A DNA stretch of 33,421 nucleotides from Planctomycetota bacterium (GTDB lineage: Bacteria > Planctomycetota > UBA8742 > UBA2392): the NCBI GenBank assembly GCA_025993795.1, contig JAMQHL010000042.1, positions 1 to 33,421 of the forward strand, in the 5' to 3' direction. The notes under the pieces are model-generated. The model was not told the DNA's origin and did not search any database. It saw only the letters and a list, made by a program, of their open reading frames with translations. Each line of letters begins with the position of its first letter. The stretch's first letter is position 1. The position numbers were made by a program, and so were the translations under genes. Shown one piece after another: positions 32,667-33,421 of this stretch.

Positions 32667-33305
32667 ATGCTCGTGAACCCTAGAACCGGGCCGGTGAAAG
32701 CCGGCGTTGTGCTGGTGCCCAAGCGCTTTGTCGCGGACAAGGCCGTCATGCACTCGGCGCAGGGGATTGCCAACACAGGCTTTGCCGTGCGTGTGCTGGA
32801 GCTTACGCGGCAGCCCCGCACCATCGACAACGTCAGCCTCGACGAGATTGTGCACGGGGTGCAGCAGGTCAAGCAGGCGGCCCGTGAGCTGCGCAAGACC
32901 ATGGGCGGCGGCAAGAAGGTAGGCACCGTCGGCGCATGGCTTGGCGGTACACTGGCGCTGCTGGCCTGCGACGAAGAGCTCGACGCGTGTGTGGTGGTCT
33001 GCCCGTTCATCAAGCTGCCGGTCGCCGATGACGTGATTCTGCGCCAGCCGCTTGAGGTTGTCAGCAAGTCACGGGCGCCGATTCTGGCTGTGTTCGGCGA
33101 ACTGGATTCAGAGGTCCCGATTGAGGATGTGCGCGAGCTTGAGCGCGTGCTTTCGACCAGCCCGCTGGATGACGAAACCTACACCTACGCCGGCGTCGGC
33201 CACGCTTTCTTTGACAACGAAGAAGGCAACAACGAATACCGCGAAGCCGGCGAACGCGACCTGTGGACGCGCATTGACCGCTTCTTTGCCCAGCGCATGT
33301 TCTAG
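32667..33305 (+). CDS. Dienelactone-hydrolase-like alpha/beta hydrolase lacking the nucleophile (212 aa)
   Basis: The fold pattern matches dienelactone hydrolases (PF01738): VLVPKRF, IANTGFAVRVLEL, VGTVGAWLGGTLALLA, the acid loop FGELDSEVP with Asp147, and the AGVGHAFFD block with His179. In active family members the nucleophile elbow is G-x-C-x-G-G; here it is G-A-W-L-G-G, so Trp91 occupies the Cys position. Asp and His remain. The protein is therefore either inactive, uses another residue, or acts by binding. It is divergent from the methyltransferase. The start ATG 32667 is the first in the conserved region; GTG 32673 is possible. Confidence 0.8.
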   Translation: MLVNPRTGPVKAGVVLVPKRFVADKAVMHSAQGIANTGFAVRVLELTRQPRTIDNVSLDEIVHGVQQVKQAARELRKTMGGGKKVGTVGAWLGGTLALLACDEELDACVVVCPFIKLPVADDVILRQPLEVVSKSRAPILAVFGELDSEVPIEDVRELERVLSTSPLDDETYTYAGVGHAFFDNEEGNNEYREAGERDLWTRIDRFFAQRMF

Positions 33306-33328
33306 CCCGGATATTGCATGAAAAGAGG

Positions 33329-33393
33329 TGGGCAACCTGAACGAACTCCGTTCGTTCATGGGTTAGCAATATGTTGACCCGTGAGGTTGCCCA
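33329..33393. repeat. Nested palindrome with three-way-junction layout
   Basis: An outer ten-base inverted repeat, TGGGCAACCT (33329-33338) with AGGTTGCCCA (33384-33393), encloses a nine-base-pair hairpin TGAACGAAC/GTTCGTTCA with loop TCC (33338-33358; its first T is shared with the outer arm) and a weaker GGGT...ACCC hairpin (about 33360-33380). The right outer arm ends at the A of the ATG at 33393. This resembles the imperfect palindromes at the ends of IS200/IS605 and REP elements. Confidence 0.6.
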
Positions 33394-33421
33394 TGACACA
33401 GCGTACCTTCTTCGACATCAC
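33393..33421 (+). CDS. Partial gene at window edge, possibly a REP-associated tyrosine transposase
   Basis: The frame begins MTQRTFFDI at ATG 33393 and leaves the window. Transposase IS200-like (RAYT) proteins in planctomycete-like genomes often start with a short basic segment and an F-[FY]-D motif, and the palindrome directly upstream fits such an element. Only nine codons are visible, so this is a weak guess. A second frame from ATG 33371 (MLTREVAHDTAY) is also open to the edge. Confidence 0.3.

Noticed and set aside
1..33421. Prophage or integrative element
   Set aside because: No integrase, phage structural genes or direct repeats flanking the tRNA-Leu were found; the tRNA neighbours are a TA remnant and egtD only.

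Overview
The window is about 33 kb of GC-rich, gene-dense bacterial chromosome from a diderm organism. Diderm character is suggested by lipoproteins, a HlyD/MacA-type adaptor and periplasmic binding proteins. A eukaryote-like UDP-sugar pyrophosphorylase, paired YfbK-type VWA proteins behind an ECF sigma factor, large TPR and zinc-ribbon membrane proteins, and a long proline-rich single-pass protein all fit Planctomycetota or a close relative. This placement is inference; no rRNA or other decisive marker is present.

Left part (1-6.9 kb): the 5' end of an unknown gene; a secreted TPR protein behind a zinc-ribbon membrane protein; divergent tatA; a decayed antitoxin/ParE-type toxin pair running into a tRNA-Leu(CAG) gene; and a minus-strand egtB-egtD pair in which egtB is a 150-codon in-frame remnant next to a full-length egtD.

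Middle part (6.9-17.3 kb, plus strand): a DAACS dicarboxylate/amino-acid symporter, a PQQ-type sugar dehydrogenase overlapping an SDR, a MacB/LolD-like ATPase-permease-HlyD export operon, mutY, and an exported protein of unknown function ending at a strong palindromic terminator.

Right part (17.3-33.4 kb): an ECF sigma factor - membrane VWA protein - VWA lipoprotein operon; yidD; pepA; a complete modABC molybdate importer; a Nif3-family protein overlapping a four-helix membrane protein; a 180-nt array of small hairpins; a UDPGP-family nucleotidyltransferase; a 687-aa tail-anchored-like protein with four FSPPPP motifs; an orphan DNA methyltransferase; a dienelactone-hydrolase-like protein lacking its nucleophile; and, at the edge, the start of a possible REP-associated transposase preceded by a three-way-junction-like palindrome.

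Recurring themes are dispersed REP-like palindromes with a GCTTRYGC core, and several genes with no Shine-Dalgarno sequence but a TANNNT -10-like hexamer 6-8 nt before the start codon, which suggests leaderless transcripts. The observations most worth a second look are the in-frame egtB deletion, the triple-lesion toxin-antitoxin module fused to a tRNA, the FSPPPP protein, the sigma/VWA operon and the candidate leaderless promoters.
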